Program-made: the position numbers and the translations under genes
Shown here: piece by piece, positions 55,655 through 63,912 of the stretch
How positions within the stretch are numbered: position 1 is the first letter of the stretch
Layout of the letters: every line of letters begins with the position of its first letter
Assembly: GCA_002256935.1 (NCBI GenBank)
Contig: NCGL01000005.1
Coordinates: forward strand, 1-64,000
From: Bdellovibrio sp. 28-41-41
GTDB lineage: Bacteria; Bdellovibrionota; Bdellovibrionia; Bdellovibrionales; Bdellovibrionaceae
DNA length: 64,000 bases
Direction: 5' to 3'
Notes under the pieces: generated by a model
Seen by the model: only the letters and a program-made list of their open reading frames with translations
Database searches by the model: none
What the model was told of the DNA's origin: nothing

Positions 55655-56363
55655 CGGGCCTCCACTCAGCATCCATAAATTCAGGATTCACTTCGTCTTC
55701 TGGTGGATCATAAATTATTTCTTTCACCTCAGCGCCTTTAATCTGTGATCGGCGCAAATAGTAAATCACAACACCACTTACAACGCCAAGAAGGTAGCCG
55801 ACAAAATGGCTCATATAACTGATTTCGGGTTTGTAGGTTTCTGGAATAAACAAAACCACGGTTAAAAATAACGATAAGGCAATTCGGCGACGGATACTTT
55901 TTCTACGATCAATAAACACAAACAAGGTTAACCATGAAGACCCCATCCAATAGACCACACCCGAAATGCCAACCAGACCGACTTCCGGGGGCATCGTGTG
56001 AATTACGATAAAATTAATCAGTCCACCTAGCAGAATCCCAAGCATGGGAAACGTCACCACACCAAAATGTCCCGTAAGCATAAACGCAAGCGGCAGAAGC
56101 AGGCTCATGTTTCCAAGTAAATGGGCTACATCCGCATGCGCAAACAGCGCTGTCCATAAACGCCAGTATTCATGCTTCACTAACACGCTCTGACCACTGG
56201 CTGCCATCCATGGCGTGATTCCCCACGTGTCGCCTAAATACCAATAACCAAACAAACCTAAAAGGACACCAAACAACAATGTTGATATATAAGCCGAATC
56301 ACTTGGGGCTCGAGTTAACCAGTTTTCTTTTATGATTGTGTGACTAACTACCTGTGGACCCAT
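55605..56363 (-). CDS. Rhomboid-family intramembrane serine protease
   Basis: A 252-residue protein with six hydrophobic segments. Catalytic residues fit the family: Ser134 in GISGVVYWMGS and His186 in YMSHFVGYLLG, with the oxyanion-side HADVAHLLGNM (His81, Asn85) in helix 2. A GxxxG-rich YLLGVVSGVV helix follows the His. The C-terminus is an acidic tail (PPEDEVNPE). It could cleave single-pass membrane proteins. It converges on and overlaps rsmG by 50 nt. Confidence 0.88.
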   Translation of the reverse strand: MGPQVVSHTIIKENWLTRAPSDSAYISTLLFGVLLGLFGYWYLGDTWGITPWMAASGQSVLVKHEYWRLWTALFAHADVAHLLGNMSLLLPLAFMLTGHFGVVTFPMLGILLGGLINFIVIHTMPPEVGLVGISGVVYWMGSSWLTLFVFIDRRKSIRRRIALSLFLTVVLFIPETYKPEISYMSHFVGYLLGVVSGVVIYYLRRSQIKGAEVKEIIYDPPEDEVNPEFMDAEWRPVTDSLPDDVRPPKSVI

Positions 56364-56447
56364 GTTTTAATTATGAGGCTTTCATCAAGTCTGTCTAGCG
56401 ACAAAAAAAGATTTTTATAGGACCGATGAAACTAGCTAATAAGGTTT

Positions 56448-56543
56448 AGGTTTTCTAAAGGACTGTCGTCCTTGTATACACGAAAGCCTCGGGCAGAAAT
56501 TCCAGTTCGAGGAAATATTTCTGGGTCTTGGTTTCTAAAACCT
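56448..56543 (+). ncRNA. Candidate structured leader RNA with H-type pseudoknot
   Basis: The 96-nt stretch upstream of the transglutaminase-like gene folds on paper as follows. P1 is 7 bp (56448-56454 with 56537-56543). Inside it is P2, 6 bp with a TGTC loop (56458-56463 with 56468-56473). P3 is 5 bp (56487-56491 with 56508-56512). CAGAAAT in the P3 loop (56494-56500) is exactly complementary to 56517-56523 after P3, an H-type pseudoknot with a 2-nt first loop. This compact closed design resembles a riboswitch aptamer. It matches none of the conserved motifs I know. The start of the gene is 73 nt downstream. Confidence 0.5.
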
Positions 56544-56596
56544 ACTTTAGAGTTATTTGGAAAACAAAACTATTAATCTCTTTTAGGGAACAGGAA

Positions 56597-56692
56597 ATGC
56601 ATCGAATAGTTTTTAATGAAAACAGTATCTCTACTTTTAATTTTATTCGTATGTTTAAATTCACACCCAAATTCAAACTCACAAATCCATAG
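56597..56692 (+). CDS. Possible 31-residue upstream overlapping ORF
   Basis: An ATG at 56597 with AGGGAACAGG upstream opens a 31-codon frame that overlaps the first 77 nt of the main transglutaminase-like gene in another phase. The main ATG at 56616 has no obvious Shine-Dalgarno sequence. The small frame could be a leader ORF that couples translation, or the ribosome-binding site may simply be shared. The peptide has no signal or known motif. Confidence 0.25.
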   Translation: MHRIVFNENSISTFNFIRMFKFTPKFKLTNP

Positions 56693-57917
56693 CGAACTCA
56701 GCGCGCCCCTTCCGAGCGATGACTTCATGACATTACTTAATCCACTCGGTCCAGTTTACAATGTTGTGCAGCTTGAAGATCTGGGACTAACAAAAGGGAA
56801 AACGACGCATGAGCCATGGGCGAGTTCCTACTGGCCTATCCATCGAGGTGTTCTTGCCTTTCGTTATCCCAACAAAGCGTCGTACAATTCCAAATCATTT
56901 ATGGATAACTTCAATGCGTACATGGCCAACCCCGCTGAACCTTACATTGCAGAAAACCGAATTGATCATTTATCACCGTCGGAAAAATATGATCTACTTG
57001 TTGGCGATCGAAACTGGTCATTAACGAAGGCTATGTGGAAAAAAGGTTACGATGACTATCAGGAAAAAGGTATCGTCGCACAGTGGACGGGCATATGTCA
57101 TGGTTGGGCGGCAATTTCACATCGCGATTCACCCCCTCCTAAACATGGCGTCGTAATGCGAGATGTGACGAATTCTTATTCTATCACATTTTTTGAGAGT
57201 GATGTAAAAGGCTTGCTCTCCTATTTATGGGCGGAATCTGCACCGGAAACGAAACAAGCGGGCAATCGATGCTACCAATTCCCCGTCACACGTGATCCCA
57301 TGTTAAGGCCGCAGGAAGTCAGCTGCCTGGATACAAACCCGATGACATGGCATCTGGCGGTTACAAATCGCGTCGGTCGTTTTGGAAAAAGTTTTGTGAT
57401 GGATTCAAGTTCTGGTCCCGAAGTTTGGAACTACCCGATTAGTTCGTATGACTATAGTTATTTTAATGCGCGCACATTTGAACCCGTTCATTCTTTCAAA
57501 TCCGGACTAGTTCCAATTTCTGATTTAACTAATGATCACTTTGCTAGCGTACGAAGCGACAAAACAAAATTTGTGGTCGGCGTGATTATGGACGTGTTTC
57601 ATTCAGCACTGATTGAACCCACGATGGGACCGATGGGTAACGCTTTGCAAACGCACACGTTCATTTATGATTTAGAACTAGATGAGAATTATAACATTAT
57701 CGGTGGTGAGTGGTATTCTGAAGATCAACCTGATTTCTTGTGGACATTTGCTGATGAATTAAAGGCGCGCACTCGTGAAGACATTCAAGACTTTGGCGTG
57801 TGGGATGACACTGGCCCCATGCCCGCCAATATCTCGCAGAGTGCGATTTCCGCTTCGCAACGCGGGAAAGTTATGGCGACGATCGTTGATAAATTACACA
57901 CAAAAAGTATCGAGTAA
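56616..57917 (+). CDS. Secreted transglutaminase-elicitor (GP42)-like protein
   Basis: A 433-residue exported protein (signal peptide about residues 1-23). Its motifs recall the TGase_elicitor family, first known as cell-wall transglutaminases of Phytophthora and then noted in marine Vibrio: PWASSYWP (68-75), GICHGWAAI (159-167), DTNPMTWHLAVTNRVG (239-254) and SFVMDSSSGPEVWNYP (259-274). A Cys161/His246/Asp263 triad is consistent with transglutaminase or protease activity, but that assignment is inferred from motif order. The C-terminus has DVFHSALIEPTMGPMG. Stands alone between the rhomboid and a serine protease, behind the candidate leader RNA. Confidence 0.7.
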   Translation: MKTVSLLLILFVCLNSHPNSNSQIHSELSAPLPSDDFMTLLNPLGPVYNVVQLEDLGLTKGKTTHEPWASSYWPIHRGVLAFRYPNKASYNSKSFMDNFNAYMANPAEPYIAENRIDHLSPSEKYDLLVGDRNWSLTKAMWKKGYDDYQEKGIVAQWTGICHGWAAISHRDSPPPKHGVVMRDVTNSYSITFFESDVKGLLSYLWAESAPETKQAGNRCYQFPVTRDPMLRPQEVSCLDTNPMTWHLAVTNRVGRFGKSFVMDSSSGPEVWNYPISSYDYSYFNARTFEPVHSFKSGLVPISDLTNDHFASVRSDKTKFVVGVIMDVFHSALIEPTMGPMGNALQTHTFIYDLELDENYNIIGGEWYSEDQPDFLWTFADELKARTREDIQDFGVWDDTGPMPANISQSAISASQRGKVMATIVDKLHTKSIE

Positions 57918-58091
57918 ACTTTTTTCAAAACTTGTAAATATTTTTTTTCATGTTTAACAGCAATATCTCTTAAATATTTTTTAAATACTGGATCTTTTCG
58001 CTGATTTCTTAATTTAGAAATTCCTTTTTAATATTTTTTTCAGTTACCATTACTACTTGAAACCTAACAAATACTCCAAGGAGGGATGTTC

Positions 58092-59513
58092 GTGAGAAAA
58101 GTAGTAAACGTACTTTGTTTTTTAGCATTAGCCAGTTGTGCCCCATCAAAGAATAGTTCCGGCGGTGTCACTACTACCGAACCTTCAAAAACCAATGGAA
58201 TTGAAACCTGTCTAGCGTTAGGAAAAAAAAATACAAATCTTGCGGATACATCATCAGTAGTGCCGACTCTAACAACATTGGACCCAAACTACGGTCAATA
58301 TATCGTTAAGTATAAAGAAGCCAAAGGTCTCACACCTAGCGGCCAACCGCTGCGTGAATATCACGTTTCTACAATGAAGCTTACGTCAATCTCTGGGGAT
58401 CTCTACAGTTTGCAAATCAAAGGAACTATAAAAGAGAAATCGAAAATATTAGCTCAAGTGGCAGCAGAATCGGATGTTGATTATGTAGAGCCCGACTACC
58501 CAATTGAGCCTATCCCGCAAACACCAGCGGCTATCATGCCGGATGATCCCTATTTTTCTAAACAATGGTTTCATAGTACTTTGAATTCACTAGCGGCTTG
58601 GTCAGTGGATGAGGGGTCAGATGAAATCATCGCGGCAGTGGTTGATACTGGCGTGGATTACACTCATCCAGACCTGGCCGAAAATATGTGGATCAATAAA
58701 GATGAAATCCCTAACAATGGAAAAGATGATGATGGTAACGGTTATATCGATGATGTGTATGGTTGGAATTTTACTGCTAACAATAATGACCCGCGATCGT
58801 CGTCAAAAGCCCCTCATGGCTCACACGTTGCGGGCTTAATCGGCGCACGTGGCAACAATCATGTTGGTGTTGTTGGGGTTGCTCCCAAAGTAAAATTGAT
58901 GGCCCTAAAATTTATGGATGATTCTGGCGCTGGCATTACGTCGAATGCCGTCAGAGCAATTGATTACGCGATTCAAAAGAAAGTTTTTTTAATAAACAAT
59001 AGCTGGGGTTCCAACCGATTCTCTCGCACTCTATCCGATGCAATCAGCCGCGCCGCCAAAGCCGGTATTTTATTTTTTGCAGCCGCCGGTAACGGCGACA
59101 AAGGTGTTGGCTACAATATAGATGCGACTCCATGGTACCCTGCTTCCTACACTCAGTGGAATGTATTCAGCGTTGCAGCGACAACCATCGGCGATCGTTT
59201 GACAGACTTTTCAAACTTCTCGAAAAACAAAGTGGACGTGGCCGCCCCAGGGTATGCCATTTACTCGACAGTTTCAGGAGTGAGCTACCAAATGATGAGC
59301 GGCACCTCTATGGCAACACCCATTGTTGCCGGTCTCGCTGTTTTGGTGAAAGCAACAAATCCTGATTTGGACCCGACGCAAATTTTAAATATTATTCGTG
59401 AATCTTCAGATAAATTGCCAACTCTTCAAGATAAGGTACGTTCTGGTGGACGAGTGGATTCTTATAATGCGGTTATGTTAGCTCGTGCGAGTAAAAACTG
59501 CGCTCTACAATAA
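58092..59513 (+). CDS. Subtilisin-like (S8) serine peptidase lipoprotein
   Basis: A 473-residue secreted peptidase. The GTG at 58092 is preferred because AAGGAGGG is 6 nt before it; the ATG at 58086 is too close to that site. The signal ends LALASC (Cys16), so it is lipid-anchored. Residues about 60-150 form an inhibitor-I9-like propeptide (VDYVEPDYPIEP). The catalytic triad is Asp in VVDTGVDYTHPD, His in HGSHVAGLIGA and Ser in MSGTSMATPIVAG, with an oxyanion Asn in AAAGNGDKG. Fits protein digestion at the cell surface. Own terminator. Confidence 0.93.
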   Translation: MRKVVNVLCFLALASCAPSKNSSGGVTTTEPSKTNGIETCLALGKKNTNLADTSSVVPTLTTLDPNYGQYIVKYKEAKGLTPSGQPLREYHVSTMKLTSISGDLYSLQIKGTIKEKSKILAQVAAESDVDYVEPDYPIEPIPQTPAAIMPDDPYFSKQWFHSTLNSLAAWSVDEGSDEIIAAVVDTGVDYTHPDLAENMWINKDEIPNNGKDDDGNGYIDDVYGWNFTANNNDPRSSSKAPHGSHVAGLIGARGNNHVGVVGVAPKVKLMALKFMDDSGAGITSNAVRAIDYAIQKKVFLINNSWGSNRFSRTLSDAISRAAKAGILFFAAAGNGDKGVGYNIDATPWYPASYTQWNVFSVAATTIGDRLTDFSNFSKNKVDVAAPGYAIYSTVSGVSYQMMSGTSMATPIVAGLAVLVKATNPDLDPTQILNIIRESSDKLPTLQDKVRSGGRVDSYNAVMLARASKNCALQ

Positions 59514-59517
59514 ATAA

Positions 59518-59539
59518 AAGGGCCGTTTTACCGGCCCTT
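59518..59539. terminator. Bidirectional intrinsic terminator
   Basis: AAGGGCCG (59518-59525) pairs with CGGCCCTT (59532-59539) around a 6-nt loop, just after the S8 peptidase stop. On the plus strand it is followed by TATTCCTATTTT and on the minus strand by TTTTATTT, so it may serve both convergent genes. Confidence 0.85.
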
Positions 59540-59572
59540 ATTCCTATTTTATTCACATAAGTTCAATTTCAT

Positions 59573-60412
59573 CTATTCGCACAACTTGATTTCATCAAGG
59601 ACCGGAGCCGTCATGACATCTTTGACTGTGGCGATGGATACCGGTTTCTCTGCGTCCAACTCCGGAGGTGTTTTCAGGGCTGAAATTACTAACTCTAAAT
59701 ACCCTTTTTCAATTTGGTATTGTCCAGGTAATTCGGCCTGATCTATCTTCCATGAAAACACTTCAGTAACCCTCACCTCATAGCCTTTCTTTTTCTTTTT
59801 GCAGAAAGGATCGAAACTTTTAATCTTTTTACTTAATTTAATTTCCGATTCCGAAACAAGTTGGACTGAAATCTCTTCTGGTTGGTATCGCTTAAATAAA
59901 GCGTCTCTTTGATAGTTTGGAACTTCATCTCCAAATTCACTAGTAAGTCGAAACTTCAAATGTCTATCCGAGGATTCCAAGATGTTATACGTTAAAATAT
60001 GCCCAGAGGCCATCGTCAGCTTTAACGTTTTGCAATCGGACTGGTAAGCTTTTGTAAAGGGCACAAGCTCTTTTGCCGGAGCCACTCTATAATAAAAAGA
60101 TGAGTATGCTAGAAATTTAGCGTTTCCACTCGACACAGTTTCATCCAGAACATGAAAATCTGTAACCATCTTTGCCGATGGGTAATCAAACATAGGATCC
60201 GAGAGTCTTTCGACTAGCAGAGCGAGGCTCATACATTCACCTAGTTGAACTTCTGAGAACGAGATAGCCACATTTGGTCGAGAGGCAGAATCGATTTGAT
60301 TTTTATCGGTTACAATCTCCGGAGATGGCGCAGTGGACGCGTCGAACTTTTGACATGATGTTAGACACAATATTGAAGTGCTTAGTAATCCAAGTACAAC
60401 CGCGAATTTCAC
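59573..60412 (-). CDS. Lipoprotein of unknown function
   Basis: A 279-residue lipoprotein. I set the start at GTG (60412), since GGAG precedes it by 6 nt and the product begins with the signal up to LCLTSC; an ATG four codons upstream (60424) would overlap that site. The mature part has a Cys-bearing beta-rich region (LGECMSLALL) and a segment DPFCKKKKKGYEVRV, then ends with a cysteine (IKLCE). I do not recognise the family. Upstream on the same strand, about 80 nt away, is another lipoprotein gene. Confidence 0.65.
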   Translation of the reverse strand: MKFAVVLGLLSTSILCLTSCQKFDASTAPSPEIVTDKNQIDSASRPNVAISFSEVQLGECMSLALLVERLSDPMFDYPSAKMVTDFHVLDETVSSGNAKFLAYSSFYYRVAPAKELVPFTKAYQSDCKTLKLTMASGHILTYNILESSDRHLKFRLTSEFGDEVPNYQRDALFKRYQPEEISVQLVSESEIKLSKKIKSFDPFCKKKKKGYEVRVTEVFSWKIDQAELPGQYQIEKGYLELVISALKTPPELDAEKPVSIATVKDVMTAPVLDEIKLCE

Positions 60413-60491
60413 CTGAGTCTCCATCGTTGATGACGTTAGATCTGGAAGAGCAACACACCCTTCCAGACTTAGATTCTTTTAACTATTTTGA

Positions 60492-61340
60492 TTACTTTTG
60501 TTCTTGTTGAACTGGAGCTTCTTGTTTAGCTTCTTGTTTAACAGGAGTTTCTTTTTGCTCTTGCTCTTGTTTTACAACTACTTGTTCAAGAACTAAACTA
60601 GCTACGATTGATGCACATTCTTGTTTTGGTTCTTCCACTTTAGCTGGTTCTTCTTTTACCGGAGCTTCTTTACCCGTTTGAGCTTGCTCTTGTTCTTGTT
60701 TCGGTTCTTCTACTTTAGTCGGCTCTTCTTTTGCCGGAGCTTCTTTGCCCGTTTGAGCTTGTTCTTGCTCTTGTTGTGGTTCTTCTTTTTTAATATCACA
60801 TGAAGACATCACAAAATCTAAACGATCTACGACTTTACCTTGTGTTTGTTCTGCAGCGATAGATTCAACAGAAATTAAATCCGCAGCAAATCCGGCATGG
60901 GCTGAATTTTTAACAACCAATGCGTCATTAGCCGCCGTGAATTCTAGAGTTAATACGATACTGCCACCAGAATATAGGTCAAAAGTACGAGCGTCTGTTT
61001 CTACCACTTTGTCGATGCCAGCTAAAAAGTTAACTCGATCTGCCAATGCTGGGTAAGCGGCAATAATTTCGTCCCAAGACATATTTTCGCTACTGGCTGG
61101 CGTTTCGCCAACGTTAGATTCGTGTGCAACCACCGTTGATGTTGTTACAGCACCGCCCGATGGCGCAATCATAGCTTGTGCCGCTACAGCAGCAGCAGCA
61201 GCACCTAAACCTAATTGGTCGGCTGATGGATCAGCAGCGGCTGCCACAGCTTGTGGTTCACTGTTAGACGATTTGTTTTCGCAAGCAACGCCAACAGTTA
61301 ACAAAGCGATAACCGCAACATATTTAAAATAATTCTTCAT
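60492..61340 (-). CDS. Lipoprotein with a Glu/Gln/Lys-rich repeat tail
   Basis: A 282-residue lipoprotein (signal ends LTVGVAC, Cys20). An Ala-rich N-terminal region is followed by a folded middle (about 85-180, with SWDEIIAAYPALADRVNFL and FDLYSGGSIVLTL). The C-terminal 90 residues are low-complexity with a 25-residue unit (QEQEQAQTGKEAPAKEE and a PTKVEEPK end) present twice almost identically, then variants. The tail may be disordered or span peptidoglycan. A family cannot be named. AGGAG precedes the ATG. Confidence 0.7.
   Translation of the reverse strand: MKNYFKYVAVIALLTVGVACENKSSNSEPQAVAAAADPSADQLGLGAAAAAVAAQAMIAPSGGAVTTSTVVAHESNVGETPASSENMSWDEIIAAYPALADRVNFLAGIDKVVETDARTFDLYSGGSIVLTLEFTAANDALVVKNSAHAGFAADLISVESIAAEQTQGKVVDRLDFVMSSCDIKKEEPQQEQEQAQTGKEAPAKEEPTKVEEPKQEQEQAQTGKEAPVKEEPAKVEEPKQECASIVASLVLEQVVVKQEQEQKETPVKQEAKQEAPVQQEQK
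60621..60780 (-). repeat. Tandem 75-bp repeat in the lipoprotein tail
   Basis: Two consecutive copies of a 25-codon unit differ at only a few codons (Ala/Val and Thr/Ala changes). Each is rich in CAA/GAA/AAA codons on the coding strand. Copy number could vary between strains. Confidence 0.8.
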
Positions 61341-61473
61341 AACCTAATTCTCCTCGGTTGTTTTTTATCGTCCAGTCTATTGAACGAGTTGTTTGTTTGA
61401 CTATGCTCAAAGCAATCGCGGTGCCGACACCAAAACGGCATCTAGAGGTTACATTTTGGACTTTTTGGAACAA

Positions 61474-61496
61474 AATATTTTTTTAAAAAAAATATT
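61474..61496. repeat. AT-only perfect palindrome
   Basis: AATATTTTTTT and its exact complement sit around a single central A, between the divergent lipoprotein and antiporter genes. It is pure A+T, so it could be a nucleoid-protein or promoter-bend site rather than a terminator. Confidence 0.6.
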
Positions 61497-61597
61497 GGGG
61501 GCAAAATTACTCTTTCACTTTTAAACTCTGTGATGTAAAAATTTAAATTAATAAATATGACGTAAACAAAAAGAGAGCGGGGAAATTTATTTTACAT

Positions 61598-63805
61598 TTG
61601 CCAACATTGATCGAAGATTTGGGAATTATTCTGGCCGTAGCGGGTGTTGTCACACTGCTCTTTAAAAAAATCGGCCAACCAGTTGTGTTGGGATATCTAC
61701 TTGCCGGGTTTCTTGTGGGACCTGAGGTCAGCTTCTTTCCCACGGTGCAAGAAAACGATGAGATTAAAATATGGGCAGAGATCGGCGTCATCGTCTTATT
61801 ATTTGGTTTAGGACTAGAATTTAGTTTTAAAAAATTAGTAACGGTAGGACGTGGTGCATCGATAACGGCGATCACTGAAGTTCTATTTATGTTAGGACTT
61901 GGCTATTTATTAGGTCAGGGTTTTGGCTGGAACACAATGGACAGCATTTTTCTCGGCGGCATCTTATCTATATCATCTACGACTATTATTATCCGCGCAT
62001 TCGACGAACTTGGTTTTCGACAAAGGCGCTTTGTCACACTTGTCTTTGGGGTTTTGATTGTTGAAGATCTTGTGGCAATTTTGCTTTTGGTTTTATTATC
62101 AACGATTGCTGTATCCAATACATTTGAAGGCACTCAGTTACTAACCTCGGCAGCCAAGCTCGCCTTCTTCCTGACACTGTGGTTCTTAGGTGGCATTTTC
62201 ATCGTACCATGGTTCTTACGCAAGACACGTTCGCTTATGAATGACGAGACATCACTGATAGTTTCACTCGCAATGTGTCTACTTATGGTGTTGCTAGCTA
62301 CTAAATCGGGATTTTCTCCCGCCCTTGGCGCCTTCATCATGGGGTCAATTCTTGCCGAGACACCAGATGGCGCTCGCATCGAACACACACTAAAATCGGT
62401 GAAAGATCTTTTCGCCGCTGTCTTTTTCGTATCGGTTGGTATGTTGATCAATCTGGATGCGCTCAAAGAACATTGGTTCGCGGTCGCTGTGATTACGATC
62501 GTAACTATTTTGGGAAAATTATTTAGTTCTACTATCGGCGCCCTTCTTTCCGGGCAAAGCCTGCGTGTGTCATTGCAAACGGGCATGAGCCTCGCGCAAA
62601 TTGGTGAATTCTCGTTTATCATCGCTACGCTTGGTCTAACACTTAAAGTAACATCGGAGTTTTTATACCCACTGGCCGTGGCGGTTTCTGCCATCACGAC
62701 ATTGACGACGCCGTATTTAATTAAATCAAGTGATGCGACTTACATTTGGATTGAAAAGAAATTACCGGCCGATTGGCTCAGCCGATTGCGTGGAAACACG
62801 GGTTTAGAAAATCCAAATGTGCAATCCTCAAAGATCGCTCAGGAAATGCCTCGCGTATTTTTAAATTCGGTTTTAGTCGTGGGTATTGCATTGGCGTGCT
62901 CGAAATGGCTTCTGCCTTTCTTGTCGAAAGAATTGCCGTCCGAAGGAATGGCGGCATTGGTCTCTGTCGCCATAGCTATGTTTTTATCACTACCATCATT
63001 GTGGGCAATTTTTTCGAAAGCTCGCTCGGTTGCCGGCCTAATGGTCAGGATCGAAGACGTACGTCAAATGTCATATCAATCGGTGCTGGGCTTGTTTGGC
63101 CGCGCTCTGCTAGCCATTTTCTTACTCGGGTTTATCGTCGCTCAGTTCACTTCTGCCTTAGTGACTTTTATATTGGCGGCTGGCTTGTCGATGCTGATGG
63201 CCGTTCTTGGATTTAAGAACTTCTCAAAAACCTATGGCTGGTTTGAAAAACAATTCTTAAGTCACCTGAATGAAAAAGACAAAGCACGTATTACAAATGA
63301 AAAAGAATATCCCATCTTAGCCCCATGGGATGCGCATCTGGCCACGCTAGATGTTCACCCGAATTCATCCGTGGTTGGACGAAAGCTCGCTGACATCGGC
63401 ATCCGTGAATCATACGGCGTAACGGTCGCAATGATTGAGCGTGGCAGCCAAAAAATTCTAGCGCCTCGCCGCGACGACCTACTAATGGCCTTCGACCGCG
63501 TGTCGGTCATCGGCAATGACGACGAAGTTTCCAAGTTCAAAGAAATCATCTCAAAAAATTCGGACTTGCATGCCGGTGCTAACGTCACCAACTACGGATT
63601 AAAAAGCATTTTCATAAGCGGCCAAAATCCCTTCATCGGCAAAAGCATCCGTGAGAGCGGCATCCGCGAAACCACCGACGGCCTCGTCGTAGGCTTAGAG
63701 CGATCCGGCGAGCGCGTCCTAAACCCCGACGCCACCGAATCCATCCAAGACGGCGACCTATTATGGATCGTAGGCAACACCGAGAAAATCAAACTACTAA
63801 AATAA
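61598..63805 (+). CDS. Kef-type CPA2 monovalent cation:proton antiporter
   Basis: A 735-residue transporter: an N-terminal Na+/H+-exchanger domain (about 1-390, 12-13 helices; PVVLGYLLAGFLVGPEVS, GLGLEFSFKKL, GAFIMGSILAETPDG, LAQIGEFSFIIATLG), extra membrane segments (about 425-560) and two TrkA-C-type ligand domains (about 600-735; HPNSSVVGRKLADI, NPFIGKSIRESGIR). No TrkA-N NAD domain is visible. The listed start is TTG; a better-placed start is an ATT three codons upstream (61589), with GCGGGGA five nt before it, giving MLHLPTLIEDLGI. The gene is followed by a terminator at 63855-63877. Confidence 0.88.
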   Translation: MPTLIEDLGIILAVAGVVTLLFKKIGQPVVLGYLLAGFLVGPEVSFFPTVQENDEIKIWAEIGVIVLLFGLGLEFSFKKLVTVGRGASITAITEVLFMLGLGYLLGQGFGWNTMDSIFLGGILSISSTTIIIRAFDELGFRQRRFVTLVFGVLIVEDLVAILLLVLLSTIAVSNTFEGTQLLTSAAKLAFFLTLWFLGGIFIVPWFLRKTRSLMNDETSLIVSLAMCLLMVLLATKSGFSPALGAFIMGSILAETPDGARIEHTLKSVKDLFAAVFFVSVGMLINLDALKEHWFAVAVITIVTILGKLFSSTIGALLSGQSLRVSLQTGMSLAQIGEFSFIIATLGLTLKVTSEFLYPLAVAVSAITTLTTPYLIKSSDATYIWIEKKLPADWLSRLRGNTGLENPNVQSSKIAQEMPRVFLNSVLVVGIALACSKWLLPFLSKELPSEGMAALVSVAIAMFLSLPSLWAIFSKARSVAGLMVRIEDVRQMSYQSVLGLFGRALLAIFLLGFIVAQFTSALVTFILAAGLSMLMAVLGFKNFSKTYGWFEKQFLSHLNEKDKARITNEKEYPILAPWDAHLATLDVHPNSSVVGRKLADIGIRESYGVTVAMIERGSQKILAPRRDDLLMAFDRVSVIGNDDEVSKFKEIISKNSDLHAGANVTNYGLKSIFISGQNPFIGKSIRESGIRETTDGLVVGLERSGERVLNPDATESIQDGDLLWIVGNTEKIKLLK

Positions 63806-63854
63806 TGGCAGCTGCTGCTTTTTGCCACCCTACGCGTCTAATGCGCCGGGTTTC

Positions 63855-63877
63855 AAAAGGTCACGAGGTGACCTTTT
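63855..63877 (+). terminator. Intrinsic terminator after the antiporter gene
   Basis: AAAAGGTCAC (63855-63864) pairs exactly with GTGACCTTTT (63868-63877) around a GAG loop and is followed by further T residues. Confidence 0.88.
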
Positions 63878-63912
63878 TCTTTTTGCTGGTATCTTTTGTT
63901 TTTGGAGATTTT

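Noticed and set aside
56448..56543. Cyclic-di-GMP (GEMM) riboswitch
   Set aside because: GAAAGCC looked similar to part of the motif, but the conserved GGCAAACC block and tetraloop are absent and the fold is different.
62134..62697. 187-residue frame antisense to the antiporter
   Set aside because: It mirrors the membrane-helix codon pattern of the real gene and contains no motif.
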